This document shows, in pieces, positions 1 to 5,695 of a stretch of 6,871 nt of DNA. Under the pieces are notes generated by a model. It was not told the DNA's origin, ran no database searches, and worked only from the letters and a program-made list of their open reading frames with translations. Position 1 is the first letter of the stretch. The number at the start of each line of letters is the position of its first letter. The position numbers and the translations under genes are program-made. The stretch is from an uncultured Ruminococcus sp. (lineage in GTDB: Bacteria > Bacillota > Clostridia > Oscillospirales > Ruminococcaceae). The DNA lies in contig CAMJES010000119.1 of NCBI GenBank assembly GCA_946404705.1, positions 1-6,871 on the forward strand. Reading direction: 5' to 3'.

Positions 1-16
1 CCCCTCGCCACCCTTT

Positions 17-52
17 AAAAAGCGTGGACGTAAACTTTTGTCCGCTTCGCGG
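17..52 (-). terminator. Possible terminator downstream of the 100-aa membrane protein gene
   Basis: Read on the minus strand, AAGCGGAC and GTC-CA-CGCTT can pair as an 8-bp stem with a two-base bulge around a 10-nt loop, and the stem runs into TTTTT (17-21). A small competing hairpin, CCGC-GAA-GCGG (42-52), overlaps its 5' arm. It lies about 75 bases after the stop of the gene ending at 126. The bulge and the distance make this a moderate call only; the left part may belong to an unseen neighbour. Confidence 0.35.
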
Positions 53-79
53 TTTGCCAACAAATGCTGAACTACAATA

Positions 80-107
80 ATTCCGAATTCCGCATTCCGA
101 ATTCCTA
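80..107. repeat. Heptamer tandem repeat, four units of ATTCC(G/T)(A/C)
   Basis: Four consecutive 7-base units read ATTCCGA (80-86), ATTCCGC (87-93), ATTCCGA (94-100) and ATTCCTA (101-107), followed by a degenerate ATTTCCC. Viewed at 14-base period this is a perfect 12-base direct repeat (80-91 and 94-105). The unit is not a multiple of three and lies in non-coding DNA just after a stop codon, so it is not a protein repeat. Its function is unknown; slippage-generated intergenic DNA is the simplest reading. Confidence 0.75.
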
Positions 108-125
108 ATTTCCCTTGCCGTTCTT

Positions 126-428
126 TTATTCATCTCTAACAACGATATATTCCAAACTGTTTCCGGCGATTTTGTCAAAAATCAGCAATTGTTCGTCGTT
201 TGCTCCCATATCATAGATTATTACAATGGTTTTCTCGGCTCTTTCTTCGGCTCGGGCAAGTATCTCACGGGCGATAAGCTCGATATTCTGCGTTTCTTTT
301 CCGACAGGCAGGATTATCAGATGTATTGACCTGACCGACTGCGAACGTTCAAATATTATCCCCATAATAAAAACGGCGGCAGCTGCAATGCAGAGCAACA
401 ACACATACAAAAGCTGAATTTTTTCCAT
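126..428 (-). CDS. Hypothetical single-pass membrane protein, 100 aa, downstream of pnp
   Basis: I do not recognise this protein. Residues 6-26 are an uninterrupted hydrophobic helix after a short charged start, which looks like an uncleaved membrane anchor. Residues 34-98 alternate strand-like and helix-like stretches: IHLIILPVG, then an acidic/alanine-rich helix (49-65), then KTIVIIYDMG, then a second helix (77-88), then LEYIVV. This resembles a small alpha/beta fold or the first half of a GT-A/Rossmann domain, but no catalytic motif such as DxD is visible, so no activity is assigned. The ATG at 428 is preceded by GGAGGGG at 7-nt spacing, which supports the start. That Shine-Dalgarno is also the 3' arm of the pnp terminator. 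The gene begins 50 bases after the pnp stop on the same strand and has no promoter of its own that I can see, so it probably depends on read-through from pnp. Confidence 0.75.
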   Translation of the reverse strand: MEKIQLLYVLLLCIAAAAVFIMGIIFERSQSVRSIHLIILPVGKETQNIELIAREILARAEERAEKTIVIIYDMGANDEQLLIFDKIAGNSLEYIVVRDE

Positions 429-466
429 AAAAAATCCCCTCCTGTCAAATTATATGACGGGAGGGG
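429..466 (-). terminator. Intrinsic terminator of pnp, doubling as RBS of the next gene
   Basis: On the minus strand, 12 bases after the pnp stop, CCCCTCC (466-460) pairs with GGAGGGG (442-436). Inside, GTCA pairs with TGAC around a TATAATT loop, with one mismatch between the two stem blocks. The hairpin is followed by A and then six Ts (434-429), a textbook Rho-independent terminator. The same GGAGGGG is positioned 7 nt before the ATG at 428, so terminator arm and ribosome binding site are the same bases. Confidence 0.88.
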
Positions 467-478
467 AAAATTTGTTAT

Positions 479-2617
479 TTAGTTGTTTGCGTTTTTCTTT
501 GCTTCGATATCTGCAAGAGCATCTTTTCTGGAAAGATTGATTCTTCCCTGATTGTCGATCTCCATAACCTTAACAACGATCTCATCGCCGATGGATACAA
601 CATCTTCAACCTTTTCAACTCTCTGCTTGTCAAGCTTGGAGATATGAACAAGTCCGTCCTTGCCGGGAGCGATCTCAACGAACGCGCCGAAGTTCATAAG
701 GCGAACGACCTTGCCCTTATAAATTGCGCCGATCTCGGGGTCGTTTGCGATCGTATTGACGATCTGGATTGCCTTCTTAACGCCGTCCATATCAACACCG
801 CTTACAAATACGTTTCCGTCATCGTTGATGTCGATCTTTACGCCGCAGTCAGCGGATATCTTCTGGATGACCTTACCGCCCTGACCGATAACTTCTCTGA
901 TCTTGTCAACGGGAACCTTTGTCTGCTGCATCTTAGGAGCATACTTACCGACTGTCGGACGAGGCTCGGGGATAGCCTTGAGCATTATCTCGTCAAGGAT
1001 ATAATCTCTTGCCTTGTGTGTCTTTGCAAAAGCTTCTTCGATGATAGCAGGTGTAAGGCCGTCAACCTTGATATCGACCTGAATTGCTGTGATACCCTTG
1101 TGAGTACCGCCAACCTTAAAGTCCATATCGCCGAAGAAGTCTTCAAGGCCCTGAATATCGACCATTGTCATAAAGCTGCCGTCGTCACGGGTGATAAGTC
1201 CGCAGGAGATACCTGCAACGGGAGCCTTAATAGGAACGCCTGCGTCCATAAGTGCAAGCGTTGAACCGCAGATAGAACCCTGCGATGTCGAACCGTTGGA
1301 AGAGAGAACTTCGGAAACAAGACGCATTGCATACGGGAATTCCTCAACGGAAGGAAGTACGGGAACGAGCGCTCTTTCTGCAAGCGCACCGTGACCGATC
1401 TCACGGCGTCCGGGACCTCTTGAAGGCTTGGTTTCGCCAACAGAATAGGACGGGAAGTTGTAGTGGTGCATATAACGCTTGCTGTCCTCTTCGTCAAGTC
1501 CGTCTATCTTCTGAGCATCGCTTACGGGGCCGAGTGTTGCGATCGTGAGTACCTGAGTCTGACCTCTTGTGAAAAGACCCGAACCGTGTACTCTCGGGAG
1601 AACGCCGACTTCTGCAGCGAGCGGACGGATCTCATCGATTCCTCTGCCGTCAACACGCTTGCCCTCGTAGAGCCAGTTGCGGACGATCTTCTTCTGAAGC
1701 TTATAGATGCACTCGTCGATCATGGCGATCTTGTCGGGATAAGCTTCGTCAAACTTAGCGTGGATTGCGTCCTTGATAGGATTGAGGCGCTCTTCACGGA
1801 TATTTTTATCATCTGTATCAAGTGCGACCTTGACATCCTCAGCAGCCATTTCTTCAATAGCGTCAAAGAGGTCGTGGTCAACTTCCATAGATTCAAATTC
1901 AAACTTCTTCTTGCCGATCTGAGATCTGATATCGTTGATAAACGCAACGATCTTCTTTATCTCCTCGTGACCTGTGAGGATAGCCTTGAGCATAAGGTCA
2001 TCGGGAACTTCGTTTGCGCCTGCTTCGATCATAACGATTTTTTCGGCGGTGCCTGCAACTGTGAGGTTGAGGTCGGTCTTTGCTCTCTGTTCAAGGTTCG
2101 GGTTAAGAATGATCTCACCGTCAACAAGACCAACGGAAATGCCGCCGATAGGTCCGTTCCAAGGGATATCGGAAATTGAGATAGCAACGGAAGTAGCGAT
2201 CATTCCGCAGATCTCGGGAGAATAGTCGGGGTCAACCGCAAGGACTGTCATAACAACTGAAACATCGTTTCTCATATCCTTGGGGAAGAGCGGTCTGATA
2301 GGTCTGTCGACTACTCTTGAAGTAAGGATAGACTTATCGGAGGGCTTGCCCTCTCTCTTTGTGAACGAACCGGGGATCCTGCCTACGGAATAAAGGCGCT
2401 CCTCATAGTCAACGGAAAGGGGAAAGAAATCAACTCCCTCTCTCGGCTTGGGGCTTGCGGTAACGTTAGCCATAACGACTGTTTCGCCGTATGTTACCCA
2501 GCAGGAACCGTTGGAAAGCTCACAGGTCTTGCCTGTTTCAACTTTAAGCTCTCTGCCTGCGAATGTTGTTGTGAAAACCTTGTAATTATCAAAGGTTTTG
2601 TGTTGTGACATTGCCAT
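479..2617 (-). CDS. pnp: Polynucleotide phosphorylase (PNPase)
   Basis: This is the 3'-to-5' phosphorolytic exoribonuclease, which releases nucleoside diphosphates from RNA using phosphate and can also add 3' tails; it acts as a ring-shaped homotrimer in the cytoplasm. The 712-residue length is normal. A first RNase PH-like core (about 15-150) contains FFPLSVDYEER and RPIRPLFP. An all-helical linker follows (about 240-315). The second, catalytic core (about 320-550) has RVDGRG, GHGALAERAL, and the DIQGLED stretch with D487 and D493, matching the metal-binding aspartates of E. coli PNPase. A KH domain has the GxxG loop at 578-581 (VIGQGGK), and an S1 domain runs from about 627 to 697. The ATG at 2617 is preceded by AGGAGG with 8-nt spacing. 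It follows rpsO on the same strand, as in many bacteria, and ends at a strong terminator. All key residues look intact. The long opposite-strand open frames inside it are shadows. Confidence 0.98.
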   Translation of the reverse strand: MAMSQHKTFDNYKVFTTTFAGRELKVETGKTCELSNGSCWVTYGETVVMANVTASPKPREGVDFFPLSVDYEERLYSVGRIPGSFTKREGKPSDKSILTSRVVDRPIRPLFPKDMRNDVSVVMTVLAVDPDYSPEICGMIATSVAISISDIPWNGPIGGISVGLVDGEIILNPNLEQRAKTDLNLTVAGTAEKIVMIEAGANEVPDDLMLKAILTGHEEIKKIVAFINDIRSQIGKKKFEFESMEVDHDLFDAIEEMAAEDVKVALDTDDKNIREERLNPIKDAIHAKFDEAYPDKIAMIDECIYKLQKKIVRNWLYEGKRVDGRGIDEIRPLAAEVGVLPRVHGSGLFTRGQTQVLTIATLGPVSDAQKIDGLDEEDSKRYMHHYNFPSYSVGETKPSRGPGRREIGHGALAERALVPVLPSVEEFPYAMRLVSEVLSSNGSTSQGSICGSTLALMDAGVPIKAPVAGISCGLITRDDGSFMTMVDIQGLEDFFGDMDFKVGGTHKGITAIQVDIKVDGLTPAIIEEAFAKTHKARDYILDEIMLKAIPEPRPTVGKYAPKMQQTKVPVDKIREVIGQGGKVIQKISADCGVKIDINDDGNVFVSGVDMDGVKKAIQIVNTIANDPEIGAIYKGKVVRLMNFGAFVEIAPGKDGLVHISKLDKQRVEKVEDVVSIGDEIVVKVMEIDNQGRINLSRKDALADIEAKKNANN

Positions 2618-2625
2618 TTTAACTG

Positions 2626-2631
2626 CCTCCT
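2626..2631 (-). promoter_or_regulatory. Ribosome binding site of pnp
   Basis: AGGAGG on the minus strand lies 8 nt upstream of the ATG at 2617. This fixes MAMSQHK as the likely N-terminus rather than the second Met two codons on. It lies just outside the long leader hairpin (2651-2726), so the hairpin does not itself bury the site. Confidence 0.85.
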
Positions 2632-2650
2632 AAATTAATTTTTATTAATC

Positions 2651-2726
2651 CGTCAGCAGCTTTAGCAATAAATTCTGCCCGTTTTTGTTAAACGGGTACA
2701 ATTTAATGCTAAACAACTGCTTAACG
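2651..2726 (-). promoter_or_regulatory. Long 76-nt hairpin in the pnp leader, candidate RNase III/PNPase control element
   Basis: The rpsO-pnp transcript can fold here into one extended hairpin. From the base outward to the loop: 2651-2654 with 2723-2726 (4 pairs, one G-U), 2655-2659 with 2717-2721 (5 pairs), 2661-2667 with 2707-2713 (7 perfect pairs), 2669-2674 with 2700-2705 (6 pairs), 2676 with 2698, and 2678-2684 with 2690-2696 (7 perfect pairs) closing a 5-nt loop. That is about 30 pairs broken only by small bulges and mismatches. No T-run follows on the minus strand, so it is not a terminator. In E. coli a long hairpin in the pnp leader is cut by RNase III and then used by PNPase to repress itself; the position here matches, but the function is inference. 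Confidence 0.65.
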
Positions 2727-2737
2727 TATAATTACAT

Positions 2738-2787
2738 AAAAAACGCACTAAAGGCAGCGTAAAGGACATAGCCTTTACTAACTGCCT
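2738..2787 (-). terminator. Attenuator-like hairpin between rpsO and pnp
   Basis: Eleven bases after the rpsO stop, the minus strand reads AGGCAG (2787-2782), TTA, GTAAAGG (2778-2772), a 6-nt loop, CCTTTAC (2765-2759), G, CTGCCT (2757-2752). This is a 13-bp stem with one small internal loop. Six Ts follow (2743-2738), but only after an 8-base gap, so termination would be partial at best. A leaky terminator or 3'-end processing stem between rpsO and pnp would let S15 be made in excess of PNPase, as with the E. coli t1 site. Confidence 0.6.
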
Positions 2788-2798
2788 CTAATAAACAA

Positions 2799-3065
2799 TT
2801 ACTTACGGATTCCGAGCTTGTCGATAGTAGCACGGTATCTTGTAATATCCTTCTTCATAAGGTAGTTGAGAAGGTTACGTCTGCGTCCAACCATCTTGAG
2901 AAGACCTCTTCTGGAGTGGTGATCGTTCGGATGATCCTTAAGGTGAGCGTTAAGGTCGTTGATTCTCTTGGTGAGGATAGCAACCTGAACCTCGGGAGAA
3001 CCGGTATCGTTCTCGCTCTTCTTGTTTGCTGCGATAACAGCAGCCTTTTCTTCTTTGCGCATCAT
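2799..3065 (-). CDS. rpsO: 30S ribosomal protein S15
   Basis: S15 is a primary binder of the 16S rRNA central domain, which starts platform assembly and contacts 23S rRNA in a subunit bridge. The 88 residues are the normal family length. Conserved features are TGSPEVQ (21-27), the HLKDHPNDHHSRRGLL block (about 41-56) that contacts rRNA, RRRNLLNYL (61-69) and a basic C-terminus. The frame is open upstream to a TTG at 3185, but that would add 40 residues with no S15 similarity and would lie at the transcript's 5' end. AGAGGTG sits 8 nt before the ATG at 3065, which decides the start; the adjacent ATG at 3062 is possible too. Unlike many genomes, there is no truB or ribF upstream: a DUF624 gene is there, and rpsO has its own promoter and structured leader. 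Confidence 0.97.
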   Translation of the reverse strand: MMRKEEKAAVIAANKKSENDTGSPEVQVAILTKRINDLNAHLKDHPNDHHSRRGLLKMVGRRRNLLNYLMKKDITRYRATIDKLGIRK

Positions 3066-3185
3066 AATAAATACACCTCTTTCAAAAATTTTCCCGTGAA
3101 CATAGAATACGGCAGGTAAATATCTCCTTTGGAGCGTGACCCGTATTCCAAGTAGACGGCAATACGTTGTTGCATAGCACAACAA
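3066..3185 (-). promoter_or_regulatory. Structured rpsO leader with mutually exclusive hairpins, candidate S15 autoregulatory RNA
   Basis: The predicted leader is about 118 nt. At its 5' end TTGTTG (3185-3180) can pair with CAACAA (3172-3167); the first bases may fall before the transcript start. A middle segment AATACG (3147-3142) can pair either with the upstream CGTATT (3166-3161, 6 bp) or, extended to 8 bp as GAATACGG/CCGTATTC, with a downstream copy (3112-3105). The second form encloses CTCC-AAA-GGAG (3134-3124). The Shine-Dalgarno AGAGGTG is at 3080-3074. Two copies of one arm competing for one partner is a switch-like layout. S15 is known to repress its own mRNA in several bacteria through unrelated leader structures; whether S15 binds this one is not shown. 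Confidence 0.5.
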
Positions 3186-3189
3186 ATGT

Positions 3190-3218
3190 ATTATATCACA
3201 TTAATTTTCGTTTGTAAA
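3190..3218 (-). promoter_or_regulatory. Sigma-A promoter of rpsO-pnp
   Basis: On the minus strand, TTTACA (3218-3213), a 17-nt spacer and TATAAT (3195-3190) form a near-consensus promoter with an extended -10 TG two bases upstream (TGATATAAT). The expected transcript start is about 3183. It lies in the gap between the DUF624 gene stop at 3260 and rpsO, showing that rpsO-pnp does not need transcription from the upstream genes. Confidence 0.88.
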
Positions 3219-3259
3219 GGGGTTTTACGGAAAAATTTCAAAAAAGTTATAGAAAAATA

Positions 3260-4120
3260 TCAGGATATCTTCTTGTTTCCTTTTGATCTTTCGCCCTTTG
3301 ACTTCTCTTTTGACGAAGCTATCGGCGCTTCCTTGCCGCCCATATCGGTGAAGATAGCGTCCTCCTCGTCAAGCGGTTCAAGATAAGCATATTCGGGATT
3401 GCTCTCTCCCCTTTCCTCGTAGTAAGGGTCGATAACGTACTTCTGTATAAGCGGATAGGAGTTGAACATTATAAGAAATCCCAAAAAGCTTATCGGCCAT
3501 ATCGGTATGATTATTACCGAAAGCGGATGAAGGAGTATCGTTATTCCGAGGATAAAAACGATGACCGCAACGATAAGCAGGGTTATGATATTCTTTTTAA
3601 GTCCGACGCAGGTGAGGAAAAACGAGTTCTTGATAATATTTGCAAGGCTGAGGTCGGTTGCAACTATCATCGGGAAAATGTAGAAATTCATCATCAGGAG
3701 CGTCAGCGCAAAGCTTACCGAAATAACGCACAATATTATATATATTATGCTTCCCGAGTTTTTGTACATCGCAGGATAAACCTGAAGCGCGGCCATTGCC
3801 GAAACCGTGAACAGCAGGTCGAGCAGTCCGACAGGCAACGACTGCTTAAGATTTTTCGAAAAGCCTTTCCAGAACTCGTGGAAAATGAACGCGTTCTTTT
3901 CAAGGCGATAGTTTCGTAATACCTTTGTCATTCCTGCAAGTGCAGGGCCGAGCGTTACAACGGGGATGCAGAACAGCGCCGTGAGCAGATTCAGCTGGAG
4001 AAGCTTCCAGAACTTGCGGAAATACAGCTCAAAAAATTCAAAAAAGGGCTTTTTCTTTGGCGCATTTTTCGCAACTCCGGGGCCTGCCTTAGTATAATCG
4101 TTAAATCCAAAAAGTGACAA
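3260..4120 (-). CDS. DUF624 (YesL-like) integral membrane protein
   Basis: The 286-residue protein matches the DUF624/YesL family by its N-terminal LFG...GPGV segment, the FFRKFWKL-type helix (here YFRKFWKLLQLNLL, 33-46), the PVVTLGPALAGM stretch and the following MTKVLRNYRLEKNAFIFHEF region (64-83). Hydrophobic segments lie at about 42-63, 96-116, 124-154, 177-197 and 199-224. The tail (about 232-286) is charged and probably cytosolic, ending in a lysine/serine-rich stretch. The family's function is unknown; B. subtilis yesL lies among pectin-use genes, and members often sit near sugar transporters. The start is TTG at 4120: AAGGAG lies 10 nt upstream, and the next Met is at residue 64, inside the conserved core. 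It begins 48 bases after the SpoIIM-like gene with no terminator between, so co-transcription is likely. No clear terminator follows its stop. Confidence 0.85.
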   Translation of the reverse strand: MSLFGFNDYTKAGPGVAKNAPKKKPFFEFFELYFRKFWKLLQLNLLTALFCIPVVTLGPALAGMTKVLRNYRLEKNAFIFHEFWKGFSKNLKQSLPVGLLDLLFTVSAMAALQVYPAMYKNSGSIIYIILCVISVSFALTLLMMNFYIFPMIVATDLSLANIIKNSFFLTCVGLKKNIITLLIVAVIVFILGITILLHPLSVIIIPIWPISFLGFLIMFNSYPLIQKYVIDPYYEERGESNPEYAYLEPLDEEDAIFTDMGGKEAPIASSKEKSKGERSKGNKKIS

Positions 4121-4130
4121 ATTTATACAG

Positions 4131-4136
4131 CTCCTT
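4131..4136 (-). promoter_or_regulatory. Ribosome binding site supporting the TTG start of the DUF624 gene
   Basis: AAGGAG on the minus strand lies 10 nt before the TTG at 4120. With no ATG until residue 64, this site decides that translation starts at TTG. Confidence 0.7.
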
Positions 4137-4168
4137 AATTTTTATATTCCCTTAAATTACATTGCCTA

Positions 4169-4798
4169 TCAGCCTATCCCCAAAAATCCCGACCAAAGTC
4201 CTGCAAAAAAGTAGGTCACAAGACTGTCCGTCAGCGACAGCACAGCGAGGACTGCAAACAGCACAAGAAACCTCGCAAAATAAAGCTTTACCGCACTTTC
4301 GTCCGATTTGTCAAGCCCTAAAAGCCGTTTTGCCGACAGCATCGACATCGAAAAGCTTTCCCTTGCCGCAATTATCACCGCAAGAGCCGAAAACGCCGCA
4401 AACGGAAGTATGAAAACCGCCGAGATAAGCGTTCCGCGAAGTCCGTAGACAGCGTTCATATCGGCAAGCATAACTCCTATCCCGAGTCCGTGAAAAAACG
4501 GAACGAGAAGCTCCGCAGGCATCGAAACCGCCCCGAAGCCGAGCAGCAGACACGCAAGCATAAGCAGAAACGGCCCCGAAAACGAGTTGACGAGCGTTTC
4601 AATGAACGTACAGCCAACGCGGTTGCGGAAGAACAGCTCCGCAGACTTGCGCAGTATATCATTTCCGAGCGGAACGCAGCTTGAAACCGCGCCTGCAAGC
4701 TCTCCCATACAGAATAGTATCATCAGCAGCGCGACAGGAAGCTTGCCGTCCGCCTTAAATCTGCGAAATCCCTGCAATAATATTTTTGTCCTATACAT
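4169..4798 (-). CDS. SpoIIM-family (stage II sporulation protein M-like) membrane protein
   Basis: The 209-residue protein has hydrophobic segments at about 20-42, 75-92, 95-112, 121-145 and 174-200. The order LLLGFGA, then PAELLVPFFHGLGIGVML (94-111), then VYGLRGTLISAVFILP (117-132) is the arrangement seen in the SpoIIM/DUF95 family. In spore formers SpoIIM joins SpoIID and SpoIIP in septal peptidoglycan remodelling and engulfment; distant family members occur outside sporulation, so the role here is open. The frame allows ATG at 4804 or 4798. AAGGA at 4811-4807 is only 2 nt from the first and 8 nt from the second, so I chose 4798 (MYRTKILL). It starts 75 bases after the proC stop without an obvious promoter or terminator, suggesting a proC-led transcript. 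Confident in a membrane protein, fairly confident in the family. Confidence 0.68.
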   Translation of the reverse strand: MYRTKILLQGFRRFKADGKLPVALLMILFCMGELAGAVSSCVPLGNDILRKSAELFFRNRVGCTFIETLVNSFSGPFLLMLACLLLGFGAVSMPAELLVPFFHGLGIGVMLADMNAVYGLRGTLISAVFILPFAAFSALAVIIAARESFSMSMLSAKRLLGLDKSDESAVKLYFARFLVLFAVLAVLSLTDSLVTYFFAGLWSGFLGIG

Positions 4799-4806
4799 AT
4801 ACATCG

Positions 4807-4811
4807 TCCTT
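4807..4811 (-). promoter_or_regulatory. Ribosome binding site choosing the second ATG of the SpoIIM-like gene
   Basis: AAGGA on the minus strand is spaced 2 nt from the ATG at 4804 and 8 nt from the ATG at 4798. Only the second spacing is normal, so the annotated start should be the downstream ATG. Confidence 0.65.
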
Positions 4812-4873
4812 TTCTTTTGATATCAGAATTTTTTCTTCAATCAAGTATATGCGGACAAACCGTTGTTTAGAAT

Positions 4874-5677
4874 TCAGCGTGAAAGCTCGTATGCGCGCCT
4901 TGTGCAGCTTTCACACGCCTTGCCGACAACACCTGTAAGGTCGCCTTTATAGAACTCGTCCAGTCCTGCAAGGGTCGTTCCTCCGGGTGAGGACACCATT
5001 TTTATAAGCTCGTCAACGGTATATCCCGAATCGGTTATCATCTTTGCAGAGCCGATAAGCGACTGCGCGAACAAACGCTGTGCAGCGTCCCCATCTATTC
5101 CGACCGACTTTGCATACTCCGTAAATCCCTTTGCGAAAAGATAAATGAATGCAGGACTGCTGCCGTTTATAGCAATTATCTCTTTCATCTTGTCGATAGG
5201 CACGACCTCTGCCGCGCCGCTTGAAGCAAAAATGCCCTTTACAAATTCAAATTCTTCATCAGTCGTGGGTTCAGCCTTTGCAAGCGCGGAAGCACCCTCA
5301 CCGAGAAGCAGCGGCGTATTCGGCATTACAAGCACTACCTTTGCAGACGATATCGTCATCTTTTTGATATATTCCTCCGAGATGCCTGCCGCAATGGAAA
5401 TAATTACCGTTTTATCGCTGACATACGGCGCGATTGCTTCAAGAGCGGCGTCAATGCCCTGCGGCTTGACCGCAAGAAGAACATATTTGCAATTTTTTAC
5501 GACCTCAGCCTCGTCAGCGCATTTTGTAACGCCTATCTCGGCAAGAGCGTCCACCTTGGCAGTATCCTTATCATAAGCATATACTTTTATGTTTCCGTCG
5601 GAAGACTGAGCCGATAAAACACCCTTAATAATAGCGGAACCCATATTGCCTGTTCCTATAAAACCTAAATTAACCAA
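4874..5677 (-). CDS. proC: Pyrroline-5-carboxylate reductase
   Basis: It catalyses the last step of proline synthesis, reducing 1-pyrroline-5-carboxylate with NAD(P)H in the cytosol. With the start chosen here it has 267 residues, normal for ProC. The N-terminal Rossmann motif GFIGTGNMG (5-13) binds the cofactor. AVKPQ (69-73), VMPNTP (117-122), NGSSPAF (171-177) and the C-terminal signature VSSPGGTT (228-235) are the expected conserved blocks. The frame opens with a TTG at 5698, but AAAGGTG (5692-5686) sits 8 nt before the TTG at 5677, giving MVNLGFIGTG, which matches usual ProC N-termini; the longer form would place the Shine-Dalgarno inside the coding region. No proA or proB is adjacent. 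It has its own promoter (5713-5741) and probably leads the SpoIIM-like and DUF624 genes. Confidence 0.96.
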   Translation of the reverse strand: MVNLGFIGTGNMGSAIIKGVLSAQSSDGNIKVYAYDKDTAKVDALAEIGVTKCADEAEVVKNCKYVLLAVKPQGIDAALEAIAPYVSDKTVIISIAAGISEEYIKKMTISSAKVVLVMPNTPLLLGEGASALAKAEPTTDEEFEFVKGIFASSGAAEVVPIDKMKEIIAINGSSPAFIYLFAKGFTEYAKSVGIDGDAAQRLFAQSLIGSAKMITDSGYTVDELIKMVSSPGGTTLAGLDEFYKGDLTGVVGKACESCTRRAYELSR

Positions 5678-5685
5678 AACAACCG

Positions 5686-5692
5686 CACCTTT
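5686..5692 (-). promoter_or_regulatory. Ribosome binding site fixing the TTG start of proC
   Basis: AAAGGTG on the minus strand is 8 nt before the TTG at 5677. The longer open frame from 5698 would contain this site within its first codons, so the shorter start is preferred. Confidence 0.7.
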
Positions 5693-5695
5693 CGC

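Noticed and set aside
1..125. A further gene or mobile-element end at the left edge
   Set aside because: No supported open frame, inverted terminal repeat or transposase trace is visible; only the heptamer repeat and the possible terminator can be described.
1463..2179. A 238-codon open frame on the plus strand inside pnp
   Set aside because: It lies entirely antisense to a certain gene, has no ribosome binding site or promoter that I can see, and its composition follows from the complementary codons of pnp. The 206-codon plus frame at 644-1264 is rejected for the same reason.
2726..2763. A separate promoter for pnp between the two spacer hairpins
   Set aside because: AT-rich hexamers exist (TATGTA, TTATAC), but the best -35 candidates are poor and at 15- or 19-base spacing. 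A weak promoter cannot be excluded but is not supported.
3066..3185. N-terminal extension of S15 by 40 residues from a TTG at 3185
   Set aside because: The added residues do not look like S15, the codon falls at or before the predicted transcript start, and a good ribosome binding site precedes the ATG at 3065.
3219..3262. A terminator after the DUF624 gene
   Set aside because: T-runs are present, but the only inverted repeat (ATAT-CCTG-ATAT) is too short and weak to call.
3527..3919. A 130-codon plus-strand frame opposite the DUF624 gene
   Set aside because: It is rich in charged residues as expected for the complement of a hydrophobic membrane protein, and it matches no family I know.
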